A stretch of DNA of 64,000 bases from Lachnoclostridium sp. An169 (lineage in GTDB: Bacteria; Bacillota; Clostridia; Lachnospirales; Lachnospiraceae), in contig NZ_NFKT01000013.1 in assembly GCF_002160525.1 (NCBI RefSeq), positions 1 through 64,000 of the forward strand, written 5' to 3'. The position numbers and the translations under genes were made by a program. Under the pieces are notes generated by a model. The model had not been told where the DNA came from. It was given only the letters and a program-made list of their open reading frames with translations, and searched no databases. Numbering within the stretch: the first letter of the stretch is position 1; every line of letters begins with the position of its first letter. Below are positions 42,634 to 50,920 of the stretch, piece after piece.

Positions 42634-43470
42634 ATGCGTTTTACCAAGATGCAGGGACTTGGAAATGATTATGTGTATGTCAACTGTTTTGAGGAAAAGC
42701 TGACGGAACCTTCCAAACTGGCGGTCAGGATCAGCGACCGGCATTTCGGCGTGGGATCGGACGGATTGATCCTCATTAAGCCCTCGGATAAGGCGGATTT
42801 CGAGATGGAGATGTACAATGCCGACGGCTCCCGCGGAGAAATGTGCGGAAACGGAATCCGCTGCGTGGCGAAATATGTCTACGACTACGGACTGACCGAT
42901 AAGACCCGGATCTCTGTGGAGACGCTGGGAGGAATAAAACACCTTGATCTTACCGTGAAGGATGGAAAAGTAAGCCTTGTGAAGGTGGACATGGGAAAAC
43001 CGGTTCTGGAACCGGAGAAAATTCCGGTAAGGGTAGAAGGAAACCGGGCTGTGGACGTGCCGATTCCGGTGAAAGGAAAGAAATACCGCATGACGTGCAT
43101 TTCCATGGGAAATCCGCACGCCGTGATTTTTGCAGAGGAGGATGTGCGGGAGCTGCCGCTTCACAAAATCGGACCTTTGTTTGAAAATCATGATATGTTT
43201 CCGAACCGGGTAAACACAGAATTCGTAAATATACTCGACCGCAATACCGTGCGGATGCGTGTCTGGGAGCGGGGATCGGGAGAAACACTGGCGTGCGGCA
43301 CCGGGGCGTGCGCGGTGGCGGTAGCCTGCGTGCTGAACGGACGCACCGAAAACAGTGTGACAGTAAAACTCCCCGGAGGAGATCTGCAGATCGAGTGGGA
43401 TCAGGAAGAAAATACCGTCTATATGACCGGTCCTGCGGAAACGGTGTTTGACGGCGTATGGCTGCAGTGA
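42634..43470 (+). CDS. dapF: Diaminopimelate epimerase
   Basis: 278 residues. The two catalytic cysteines lie in GEMCGNGIRC (near 72) and ETLACGTGACA (near 222). The N terminus MRFTKMQGLGNDYVYVN is typical. It interconverts LL- and meso-diaminopimelate for lysine and peptidoglycan. It follows the ANTAR gene by 23 bp and is probably the last gene of the glnA transcript, ended by the hairpin at 43487-43530. Confidence 0.97.
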   Translation: MRFTKMQGLGNDYVYVNCFEEKLTEPSKLAVRISDRHFGVGSDGLILIKPSDKADFEMEMYNADGSRGEMCGNGIRCVAKYVYDYGLTDKTRISVETLGGIKHLDLTVKDGKVSLVKVDMGKPVLEPEKIPVRVEGNRAVDVPIPVKGKKYRMTCISMGNPHAVIFAEEDVRELPLHKIGPLFENHDMFPNRVNTEFVNILDRNTVRMRVWERGSGETLACGTGACAVAVACVLNGRTENSVTVKLPGGDLQIEWDQEENTVYMTGPAETVFDGVWLQ

Positions 43471-43486
43471 CGGAAAAAATACAGCG

Positions 43487-43530
43487 AAAAAGCCGAAGTG
43501 CCGGGAGTGTGTCCTGGCACTTCAGCTTTT
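43487..43530. terminator. Bidirectional terminator between dapF and the DUF5348-like gene
   Basis: AAAAGC-C-GAAGTGCC pairs with GGCACTTC-A-GCTTTT, with an additional GGA/TCC inner stem. A- and T-tracts flank the two sides, so it can serve both convergent genes. Confidence 0.85.
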
Positions 43531-43746
43531 CAGCATGACTTTCTGTCCGTTTACATTAATATTTTCCAGGTTCTGAAATACCCAGTCCCCGGTCTGAGGA
43601 GAATATCTTATGATTACCGGAATCCAACAGTCGCGGACGGCCAGATAAAGATACTGACCTGACCTGATGCTGATATTATTCGGTGAATTATCCCCGGTAA
43701 TATAGATATCTGAGCCAGAGCCTGTTTTTAATACTCCGGTTATCAT
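43522..43746 (-). CDS. Small DUF5348-like protein
   Basis: 74 residues, predicted all-beta, with SGQYLYLAVRDCWIPVIIRY in the centre, similar in pattern to DUF5348 proteins common in Lachnospiraceae mobile regions. AAGGAG lies ten bases before the ATG. Function unknown. Confidence 0.55.
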   Translation of the reverse strand: MITGVLKTGSGSDIYITGDNSPNNISIRSGQYLYLAVRDCWIPVIIRYSPQTGDWVFQNLENINVNGQKVMLKS

Positions 43747-43934
43747 AATATCACAGCTCCTTTCGTCCGAAATTCAAAGTGAATAAACTCCCGTTTATTA
43801 CCATTTCAGTCTATATAAAAATTATGAACATTTTATGTTATATTATGTAAAGTTTTTTTAATAAATCATAAAATAAAGATAAATTCAGAAAAAAATACAT
43901 AAATTAAAAAATATAAAGAATTTAAAAAAAGGGG
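43747..43934. other. Very AT-rich interval before the tRNA genes
   Basis: About 190 bp of low-GC sequence with poly-A and poly-T runs. It contains no gene or repeat I can support; it probably holds the start region of the small minus-strand gene on one side and upstream promoter DNA for the tRNAs on the other. Confidence 0.4.
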
Positions 43935-43962
43935 TTGATTTTTTTGAAGAGTTTGGTATAAT
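43935..43962 (+). promoter_or_regulatory. tRNA promoter
   Basis: TTGATT (43935-43940), 16 bases, TATAAT (43957-43962), 42 bp before tRNA-Gln, preceded by an A/T-rich UP-like region. Confidence 0.65.
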
Positions 43963-44004
43963 AACCATGTTGCTTGCGAGAGCAGCAAAAAATAAATACA
44001 ACAA

Positions 44005-44076
44005 TGCGGAATGGTGTAATTGGCAGCACAGCAGACTCTGACTCTGTTAGTAGGGGTTCAAGTCCCTTTTCCGTAG
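44005..44076 (+). tRNA. tRNA-Gln (anticodon CTG)
   Basis: A 7-bp acceptor stem (TGCGGAA / TTCCGTA), anticodon stem CAGA/TCTG around the loop CTCTGAC with anticodon CTG, and T-arm GGGGTTCAAGTCCC. Discriminator base G; the CCA end is not encoded. Confidence 0.92.
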
Positions 44077-44111
44077 TTGGGAATTTGCGGAGAGCAGGTT
44101 CCCTATTTTAT

Positions 44112-44185
<74 letters not shown>

Positions 44186-44190
44186 TTTCA

Positions 44191-44241
44191 AAAAGCCTTG
44201 TAAAAACGGACTTCCTTTACTGTTCGGTTTACAAGGCTTTT
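44191..44241 (+). terminator. Terminator of the tRNA operon
   Basis: Perfect 14-bp stem AAAAGCCTTGTAAA (44191-44204) with TTTACAAGGCTTTT (44228-44241); the T-tract is in the distal arm. Confidence 0.88.
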
Positions 44242-44338
44242 CGTTTACCTAATAAATTTGCCTAATATTTTTCTCAGACACTACAGTAAATCATGATATA
44301 ATCAATGTTGGAATTTAGAAGATAAGGGATGGTCTGTT

Positions 44339-45091
44339 ATGGATTACAATGAAGTTAAAAAAAACTGGCAGAATAAAAAAATAACTGACGAGGCAGATTT
44401 AAAAATAGCATTGGAGAATTTCCGTATTCTGTTTGCCTACAACTCAAATAAAATCGAAAATCCTATGACCACATATCATGATACCCGTGAGATTTTTGAA
44501 AATGGACGAGTGGAAAATTACAGTGGAGATCTGAGGACGATCTTTGAAATACAAAATCAAAAAGAGTGCTTTCATTTCCTGACGAAAAAAAATATTGAGC
44601 GCAGCCCTCTTGATGAAAATTTAATCAAAGAGATTCAAGGGATTTTAATGAAAGGCTGTTACGATCAGACACGTTATGAGAAAGGGGAGCGTCCCGGACA
44701 GTACAAAATACATGATTATGTTGTGGGAGATGAAGTTGGAATCGCTCCGGAAGATGTCGCAGATGAAATCAGAGACTTATGCCAACAGGTAAATGAATAT
44801 GAGGGCAGTGACATTTTAACTGCGGCAGCCTTTTTCCATCTGAGCTTTGAGGCGGTCCATCCCTTTGCAGATGGGAATGGAAGAGTAGGCAGGACACTTT
44901 TGAACTATTATTTGATGATACATGATTATCCTCCGACTATTATTTATAATGAGGACAAGGCAACATATTATATGGCGCTTGCGGCTTTTGACAAGACAGG
45001 AAAAATAGACGGATTTATTGCGTTTTTGCGGGAGCAGACAGTAAAAACGTGGACAAGAAAAAATGTGCTTCCGAAGTTGAAAAATCCCTGA
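44339..45091 (+). CDS. Class II Fic-domain protein (probable AMP transferase)
   Basis: 250 residues. The Fic catalytic motif HPFADGNGRVGR is at 174-185, complete. An inhibitory-helix motif of the form S-x-x-x-E-N (SNKIEN, 36-41) lies at the N terminus, placing it in class II, where Glu40 blocks the ATP site until released. Fic proteins usually AMPylate a Thr or Tyr of a target. Base composition is clearly more AT-rich than the neighbours, and it sits just downstream of two tRNA genes, a common insertion site, so horizontal transfer is plausible. A promoter with TATAAT at 44297-44302 and AAGGGAT precede it; it has its own terminator. Confidence 0.93.
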   Translation: MDYNEVKKNWQNKKITDEADLKIALENFRILFAYNSNKIENPMTTYHDTREIFENGRVENYSGDLRTIFEIQNQKECFHFLTKKNIERSPLDENLIKEIQGILMKGCYDQTRYEKGERPGQYKIHDYVVGDEVGIAPEDVADEIRDLCQQVNEYEGSDILTAAAFFHLSFEAVHPFADGNGRVGRTLLNYYLMIHDYPPTIIYNEDKATYYMALAAFDKTGKIDGFIAFLREQTVKTWTRKNVLPKLKNP

Positions 45092-45118
45092 ACCCGAGTG
45101 TGTTCAGGGATTTCTTTT
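45082..45118 (+). terminator. Terminator of the Fic gene
   Basis: Perfect 12-bp stem AAATCCCTGAAC / GTTCAGGGATTT with an eight-base loop, followed by CTTTT. It overlaps the stop codon. Confidence 0.85.
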
Positions 45119-45153
45119 ATAAGGGGCAGTCAGGAGAGATTTTCCCCCATACC

Positions 45154-45182
45154 TTGAGCATCCGGCAAAAATCCGCTATAAT
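45154..45182 (+). promoter_or_regulatory. Promoter of the 45-50 kb sugar transport operon
   Basis: TTGAGC (45154-45159), 17 bases, TATAAT (45177-45182), about 55 bp before the ATPase gene. Confidence 0.6.
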
Positions 45183-45237
45183 CTTAAAGGTAAATTTTAG
45201 TTGAGACACAACCTTATAGCAGGGAGATTGATGAAAA

Positions 45238-46341
45238 ATGAAGATAGTATTGCAGAATCTTACGAAAAAATTCCCCGCCCGGGGGAAAAAGAGCCGGGGG
45301 GACGTTACCGCTGTGGATAACTTTACCTGCGAGATCCCGGACGGAGAACTGATGGGGCTTCTCGGACCGTCCGGATGCGGGAAGAGCACCACGCTGAATA
45401 TGATCTGCGGGCTGGAGAAGCCCTCGGATGGAAAGATCTTCTTCGGGGAGGAGGATGTGACCGCCCTTGCACCGGAGCTGCGGGGTGTGGGCATGGTGTT
45501 CCAGAATTATGCGCTGTACCCCCATCTCACTGTCCGGGATAATATCCGGTTCCCCCTTGAAAACCTGAAAGGGAAGAATAAACTTTCAAAAGAAGAGATG
45601 GAAAGGCGGGTGAAGGAGGCGGCAGGTCTGGTGCAGATCGAGGAACTCATGGAGCGCAGACCCAGTGAGCTTTCCGGCGGGCAGCAGCAGCGGGTTGCCA
45701 TCGCCCGTGCTCTGGTGAAGATGCCCCGGGTGCTGCTCCTGGACGAACCTCTGTCCAATCTGGACGCCCGCCTGCGTCTGCAGACAAGGGAGGAGATCCG
45801 GAGAATTCAGAAGAAGACGGGTATCACCACGGTGTTTGTCACCCATGACCAGGACGAGGCCATGAGTATTTCCGACCGGATCGCGGTTATGGATCACGGC
45901 GTCCTCATGCAGATGGGAAAACCCCAGGAAGTCTATGACAATCCGGCGAATCTGTTTGTGGCGAAGTTCCTCGGCACTCCGCCGATCAATGTGTTCCGGG
46001 GAGAGGTGCGCGGCGGCATGCTCTGCATCGGGGATGCTCCGGTACTTCCGGCGGCAGGTGTTCCTGATCAGGAAGTGTGGGCGGGTATCCGTCCGGAGGG
46101 ATTTATTCTGAAGGAAGACGGCCCCTTTGCCTGTCAGCTGAACCGGGTGGAGGTTATGGGAAGGGACGTGAGCATCGTGTCCGCCCACAGCGCATGTACC
46201 GGTGAGACGGTCCGTTCCATCATCAATGCGGAAAACCATGTGGACACAGGAGTTTCCACGGTGCGTTTTGCGCTGAAGCCGAACAAAGTATTCCTGTTCC
46301 ACAGGGATACGCAGGAGCGGATTCTTACTGACGCCCGCTGA
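45238..46341 (+). CDS. MsmX/UgpC-type sugar ABC transporter ATPase
   Basis: 367 residues. Walker A GPSGCGKST near 43-51, signature LSGGQQQR near 143-150, Walker B VLLLDEPLSNLD near 165-176, and a C-terminal regulatory MalK-type beta-barrel (about 240-367, with VWAGIRPEG). Unlike the other two sugar operons here, this one has its own ATPase. MsmX-type ATPases in Firmicutes are known to serve several importers, so it is the best candidate to energise the transporters at 11.8-15 kb and 30.9-33.9 kb as well. Confidence 0.93.
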   Translation: MKIVLQNLTKKFPARGKKSRGDVTAVDNFTCEIPDGELMGLLGPSGCGKSTTLNMICGLEKPSDGKIFFGEEDVTALAPELRGVGMVFQNYALYPHLTVRDNIRFPLENLKGKNKLSKEEMERRVKEAAGLVQIEELMERRPSELSGGQQQRVAIARALVKMPRVLLLDEPLSNLDARLRLQTREEIRRIQKKTGITTVFVTHDQDEAMSISDRIAVMDHGVLMQMGKPQEVYDNPANLFVAKFLGTPPINVFRGEVRGGMLCIGDAPVLPAAGVPDQEVWAGIRPEGFILKEDGPFACQLNRVEVMGRDVSIVSAHSACTGETVRSIINAENHVDTGVSTVRFALKPNKVFLFHRDTQERILTDAR

Positions 46342-46366
46342 TACGGAAAGGAGAGAGTGACCTGTT

Positions 46367-47266
46367 ATGAACAGCAATAATAAGAAAGCCTGGCTGTATC
46401 TTCTGCCTGCGCTGTTGTTTCTCATCGCTTTTCTGGTTTATCCGCTGATCGATGTGTTTATTTATTCCATGGAGGAAGGCTTTAATTTTGCTTCCCAGAC
46501 ATATTTCGGTGTAGGAATCTACAATTTTTCCTACGTGCTTCATGACCCGTATTTCCTGCAGGCGGTGCAGAATACTTTTATACTTGTATTCATCACAGTG
46601 CCCGTGTCAACATGTCTGGCACTGCTGATTTCTCTGGGGTTGAGTTCCATAAAGCCGCTGCGGGATCTGTTTCAGACCATTTATTTTCTGCCCTATGTGA
46701 CGAATACGCTCGCCGTGGGGCTGGTGTTCATGATCCTCTTTCAGAAGACGGAGTACACGGACGGTCTGGTGAATATGGTGATCAATCTGTTCGGGGGAAG
46801 TTCCGTGGATTTTATCGACGGGCCCTACTGGGCGAAAATGTTCGTGCTCTGTTTCTACACCGTGTGGGTGGTCATGCCCTTTAAGATTCTGGTGCTCACA
46901 AGCGCCCTGGCGTCTGTGAACCAGGATTACTACAAGGCGGCGCGGGTGGACGGGACGCCTCGGCTGCGCATCTTTACGAAGATCACGCTGCCCATGATCT
47001 CACCTATGATCTTCTACCTGGTGATTACGGGTTTTATCGGAGCGTTCAAGGCATACAGCGACGCGGTGGCTCTGTTCGGCACGGATCTGAACGCGGCGGG
47101 GATGAACACCATTGTAGGATACGTCTACGACATGCTGTACGGAGACAGCGGCGGCTATCCGTCCTATGCTTCGGCGGCTGCCATCATCCTGTTTGTCATC
47201 GTGCTCACGATTACCTGCATCAACCTTCTGGTGAGCAGGAAGAAAGTTCAGTATGAAAGGAGATGA
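46367..47266 (+). CDS. Sugar or glycerophosphodiester ABC permease 1
   Basis: 299 residues, six membrane helices, MalF/UgpA family, with the EAA loop YKAARVDGTPRLRIFTKI near 183-200 (first residue of EAA replaced). GGAGAG precedes the ATG. Seven bases separate it from the second permease. Confidence 0.92.
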   Translation: MNSNNKKAWLYLLPALLFLIAFLVYPLIDVFIYSMEEGFNFASQTYFGVGIYNFSYVLHDPYFLQAVQNTFILVFITVPVSTCLALLISLGLSSIKPLRDLFQTIYFLPYVTNTLAVGLVFMILFQKTEYTDGLVNMVINLFGGSSVDFIDGPYWAKMFVLCFYTVWVVMPFKILVLTSALASVNQDYYKAARVDGTPRLRIFTKITLPMISPMIFYLVITGFIGAFKAYSDAVALFGTDLNAAGMNTIVGYVYDMLYGDSGGYPSYASAAAIILFVIVLTITCINLLVSRKKVQYERR

Positions 47267-47272
47267 GCGGAA

Positions 47273-48145
47273 ATGGAACAGACGGATTTTGAAAAAGTAC
47301 AGAAAAAGACGGAGCGGCAGAATGCAGTGCGGAAAGCCGTCACCTACATTCTCCTGACCCTGTGGGCGCTGATCGTCCTCTTCCCTTTTTACTGGATGGT
47401 GCTGACCTCGGTGAAGAGCTACGGAGCATATAATGCGGAACACACGCCTTCCTTCTTTACGCTTTCGCCCACGCTTCAGAACTATGTGGATGCATTTACC
47501 ACAGTGCCGCTGGTCGGCTACCTTTTAAATACCGTGATCTTTGCACTGCTGACCACAGTGCTCATGGTGGTGGTCAGCACACTGGCGGCATACGCCTTCG
47601 CCCGCCTGCAGTTCAGAGGAAAGAACCTGGTGTTTACCCTGTTCCTGGCGTTGATGATGATCCCCAGTGAACTGGTGGTTATCACCAATTTTGTGACCAT
47701 AACGAACATGGATCTGAGAAACACCATGACAGGTCTGGTGCTGCCCTCGGTTACATCGGTATTTTACATTTACCTGCTCAAGGAGAATTTTGAACAGGTG
47801 CCCGATGAGCTGTACCGGGCGGCGAAAGTGGACGGCACTTCGGATCTGAAATACCTGTGGAAGGTGATGATCCCCATCTGCCGTCCGACGATCGTAACCA
47901 TCACTATCCTGAAGATTATCGAGTGCTGGAATTCCTATGTATGGCCCCGGCTGATCACGGACGATCCGGCATACTATCTGGTGTCGAACGGAATCCAGGA
48001 GATCCGGGAAAACGGGTTCGGACGCGAGAATATCCCGGCGATGATGGCGGCGGTGGTTGTCATATCCGTGCCGCTGATCATCCTTTTCCTTGTGTTCCGC
48101 AGGAAGATCATGGAGGGTGTGTCAAGAGGAGGTATGAAAGGATGA
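47273..48145 (+). CDS. Sugar or glycerophosphodiester ABC permease 2
   Basis: 290 residues, six membrane helices, MalG/UgpE family, EAA loop YRAAKVDGTSDLKYLWKVM near 181-199 and the family C terminus GGMKG. Its stop codon overlaps the start of the binding-protein gene (ATGA). Confidence 0.92.
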   Translation: MEQTDFEKVQKKTERQNAVRKAVTYILLTLWALIVLFPFYWMVLTSVKSYGAYNAEHTPSFFTLSPTLQNYVDAFTTVPLVGYLLNTVIFALLTTVLMVVVSTLAAYAFARLQFRGKNLVFTLFLALMMIPSELVVITNFVTITNMDLRNTMTGLVLPSVTSVFYIYLLKENFEQVPDELYRAAKVDGTSDLKYLWKVMIPICRPTIVTITILKIIECWNSYVWPRLITDDPAYYLVSNGIQEIRENGFGRENIPAMMAAVVVISVPLIILFLVFRRKIMEGVSRGGMKG

Positions 48146-49767
48146 AAAGACCAGGAAGAATGTCGGGGAAAATGCCGGGAAGAATACTTGCGGTCCTGCT
48201 TGCGGCTTCCCTGTGTGGGGCGGGACTCTCCGGATGCCACGGCAGAGAGGAAGAGCCGGCAGAGTTTACTGTACCCGAAGAGTTTGACGCATCCGGGAAC
48301 TATGAGATTACATTCTGGGCGAAGAATGACACCAATAAGAGCCAGACGGATATTTACAGAGAGGCGATTGCAGACTTTCAGGAACTGTACCCCAATATTA
48401 CGGTGGATCTCAGGCTCTATACAGACTACGGGGACATTTACAATGACGTGATCACAAATATCGCCACAGACACCACGCCCAATGTCTGTATCACCTACCC
48501 GGATCATATCGCTACTTACCTCACCGGGCAGAATGTTGTGGTTCCCCTGGATGATCTGATGGCGGATGAGACATACGGTCTGGGCGGGAGCGGGCTGCTT
48601 TTCCAGTCGCCCACGCAGTCCCAGATTGTTCCCCGGTTCCTAGAGGAGTGCAGGATCGGAGGAAACTATTATGCGCTGCCTTATATGCGCTCCACGGAAG
48701 CCTGCTATATCAATAAAGACTATGTGGAAGCACTGGGCTATACAGTGCCGGATGTGCTGACCTGGGATTTCATCTGGGAGGTGTCGGATGCGGCGGCAAA
48801 GAAAAATCCGGACGGCACATATGCCCTGAACGGGCAGGATGTCATGATCCCGTTTATTTACAAGTCTACGGACAATATGATGATACAGATGCTGAAGCAG
48901 CAGGGGGCAGGGTACTCTACGGATAACGGAACAATTGAGATCTTTAATGATACGACAAAGGAGATTCTGTATACTGTGGCGGAACATACGGGAACCGGAG
49001 CGTTTTCCACATTCAAGATATCCGGTTATCCGGCAAACTTTCTGAATGCAGGGCAGTGTGTGTTTGCCATTGATTCTACGGCGGGGGCAACCTGGATGGG
49101 AAGCGACGCCCCGCTGGTGGATATCGCGGAGGAGGCGCTTACGCAGTTTGAGACAGAGGTCCGCATGATCCCCCAGTATGATCCGGAGCATCCGCAGATG
49201 ATTTCCCAGGGACCGTCTGTGTGCATTTTCAATAAGGATGATCCTCAGGAAGTGCTGGCGTCCTGGCTGTTTACCCAGTATCTTCTGACAAATGACGTTC
49301 AGATCGCCTACTCGGAGACAGAAGGATACGTACCGGTAACGACAGTGGCCCAGGAGTCGGAGGAATATCAGGACTATCTCTCGAGGGCGGGAGAGGACAA
49401 TGACCAGTATTATGATGTGAAGATCAGGGCAGCCGAGCTTCTGCTGGAACACGAGAACGATACGTTTGTTACTCCGGTGTTCAACGGATCTACATCTCTG
49501 AGAGATGCGGCGGGGCAGATGATCGAGAATGTGACCAAGTCCATCCGCAGGAAAGAGACAGTGGATGACACGTATATCCGGAATCTGTACAGTGACGTGA
49601 CAGCGCTGTATCATCTGAATGACAGCAGCGGTCTGGCGGGAGGCAAGGCGGATCTGGGACCGCTTCCCGGGACAGCCGTAGCTCTTATTGCGGGAATCGC
49701 GGCAGTCTGGGTGCTGATCATCCTTTATCTGATCCGCTCGAAAGTGAAAGAACGCAGCAGGTGTTGA
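48142..49767 (+). CDS. Sugar-binding lipoprotein with a C-terminal membrane anchor
   Basis: 541 residues. The N-terminal signal has lipobox GLSGC with lipid-attached Cys32. The body is solute-binding family 1 (ITFWAKNDTNKSQTDIY, TTPNVCITYPDHIA, YALPYMRSTEACYINKDYV). Residues about 508-532 form a hydrophobic helix (TAVALIAGIAAVWVLIILYL) followed by a basic end (RSKVKERSRC). So it would be anchored at both ends, unlike ordinary binding proteins. The ATG overlaps the permease stop; a longer frame reaches back to 47857 inside the permease gene but has no signal peptide at its start. Confidence 0.9.
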   Translation: MKRPGRMSGKMPGRILAVLLAASLCGAGLSGCHGREEEPAEFTVPEEFDASGNYEITFWAKNDTNKSQTDIYREAIADFQELYPNITVDLRLYTDYGDIYNDVITNIATDTTPNVCITYPDHIATYLTGQNVVVPLDDLMADETYGLGGSGLLFQSPTQSQIVPRFLEECRIGGNYYALPYMRSTEACYINKDYVEALGYTVPDVLTWDFIWEVSDAAAKKNPDGTYALNGQDVMIPFIYKSTDNMMIQMLKQQGAGYSTDNGTIEIFNDTTKEILYTVAEHTGTGAFSTFKISGYPANFLNAGQCVFAIDSTAGATWMGSDAPLVDIAEEALTQFETEVRMIPQYDPEHPQMISQGPSVCIFNKDDPQEVLASWLFTQYLLTNDVQIAYSETEGYVPVTTVAQESEEYQDYLSRAGEDNDQYYDVKIRAAELLLEHENDTFVTPVFNGSTSLRDAAGQMIENVTKSIRRKETVDDTYIRNLYSDVTALYHLNDSSGLAGGKADLGPLPGTAVALIAGIAAVWVLIILYLIRSKVKERSRC

Positions 49768-49791
49768 CTTCCCTGTTTTTTTGACTATAAT
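49764..49791 (+). promoter_or_regulatory. Promoter of the OB-fold lipoprotein gene
   Basis: TTGACT (49764-49769), 16 bases, TATAAT (49786-49791). The short leader contains a hairpin GTGCCGG-TGT-CCGGCAC at 49812-49828 without a T-run. Confidence 0.65.
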
Positions 49792-49853
49792 AATATTGTT
49801 GCACAAGAACTGTGCCGGTGTCCGGCACTGAGCAATCAGAAAAGGAGATTATT

Positions 49854-50657
49854 ATGAAGAAGAAAGTATTAACTACGTTACTGGCGCTTACCCTGGTGTT
49901 CGCTCTGGGCGGCTGCGCAGGCGGCGGAAACAGCGATACGACCGGTGACAACACGACTGCAGAAGACAACACGCAGGATCAGGCAGAAGGCGCAGACGAT
50001 GCGGCTGCAGAGGTTATGAGCTACGATGAGTATATGGCTGCGGCTGTTGACACGGAGGTTACAGTAGAAGCTTATGTCCAGGCAACACAGTCCTGGTGGG
50101 AAGACAAGGCTACGATCTATGCACAGGATAAGGACGGCGGATATTTCTTCTATGACACAGCATGTTCAGAAGAAGATTACGCGAAGCTTGTACCGGGAAC
50201 GAAGATCCGTGTAACCGGATACAAGACAGAGTGGTCCGGCGAGGTGGAGATCCAGGAGGGAACCTTTGAGTTCGTGGACGACGGGGATACCTATGTGGCG
50301 GATCCTGTCGATGTGACAGAGTTCCTTGGAACAGATGAGATTGAATCCTACCAGAACCAGTTTGTGGCTTTTAAGGGTATGACAGTTGAAGCGTCCAGCG
50401 ATGCAAGCGGAAATGAGGCAGCATTTTTATACAACTATGACGGATCCGGTACAGACGGTGACGACCTGTATTTCAATGCATCTTACAACGGACAGACTTA
50501 TACATTTACCATCGAGTCCTATCTGTGCGACAGCAGCACGGAGGTCTATGCGGCAGTGAAAAACCTTCAGATCGGTCAGGTGATTGATATGGAAGGATTC
50601 CTGTACTGGTATGAGGGCGTGAATCCGCACATCACTTCTGTTACGGTAGTACAGTAG
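49854..50657 (+). CDS. OB-fold-like lipoprotein of unknown function
   Basis: 267 residues. Signal peptide with lipobox ALGGC, lipid-attached Cys21, then an Asp/Thr/Glu-rich linker (about 22-55). The rest has two segments that resemble OB-fold repeats: EVTVEAYVQATQSWWED ... GTKIRVTGYKTEW and YQNQFVAFKGMTVEAS ... IGQVIDMEGFLYWY, each ending in a strand typical of nucleic-acid- or ligand-binding OB folds. No catalytic residues are evident. AAAGGAG is seven bases from the ATG. It has its own promoter and terminator, so it is monocistronic. Confidence 0.7.
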   Translation: MKKKVLTTLLALTLVFALGGCAGGGNSDTTGDNTTAEDNTQDQAEGADDAAAEVMSYDEYMAAAVDTEVTVEAYVQATQSWWEDKATIYAQDKDGGYFFYDTACSEEDYAKLVPGTKIRVTGYKTEWSGEVEIQEGTFEFVDDGDTYVADPVDVTEFLGTDEIESYQNQFVAFKGMTVEASSDASGNEAAFLYNYDGSGTDGDDLYFNASYNGQTYTFTIESYLCDSSTEVYAAVKNLQIGQVIDMEGFLYWYEGVNPHITSVTVVQ

Positions 50658-50731
50658 CAGCGGAAAGCACCAGCAGCCGGCTGAAAACAGAATAACTGAA
50701 TTTGCATGAGATAATTTTTACATGGGATAAG

Positions 50732-50773
50732 AAATGCCGTGCCGGAATCTGTCAGAACCGGTGCGGCATTTTT
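50732..50773 (+). terminator. Terminator of the OB-fold lipoprotein gene
   Basis: AAATGCCG-TG-CCGG pairs with CCGG-TG-CGGCATTT (two G-T pairs) and is followed by TTTTT. Confidence 0.75.
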
Positions 50774-50841
50774 CTCTGATATCCCCTGTTTTCAGTGGAG
50801 GGGGACGCCGGAAATCGCAGGGCACAATTTGGATTCGGCAC

Positions 50842-50870
50842 TTGATGATGCCGGGAAAACATTATATAAT
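50842..50870 (+). promoter_or_regulatory. Promoter of the repeat-bearing surface protein
   Basis: TTGATG (50842-50847), 17 bases, TATAAT (50865-50870), 50 bp before the ATG. Confidence 0.7.
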
Positions 50871-50920
50871 AGCTACAGTCAGTACAAAGATAACTTTTTT
50901 CAGAGGAGTGGAATAAGGGT

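Noticed and set aside
48640-49806. 388-residue frame antisense to the binding-protein gene
   Set aside because: Complementary shadow of a confidently identified gene, with no initiation signal.
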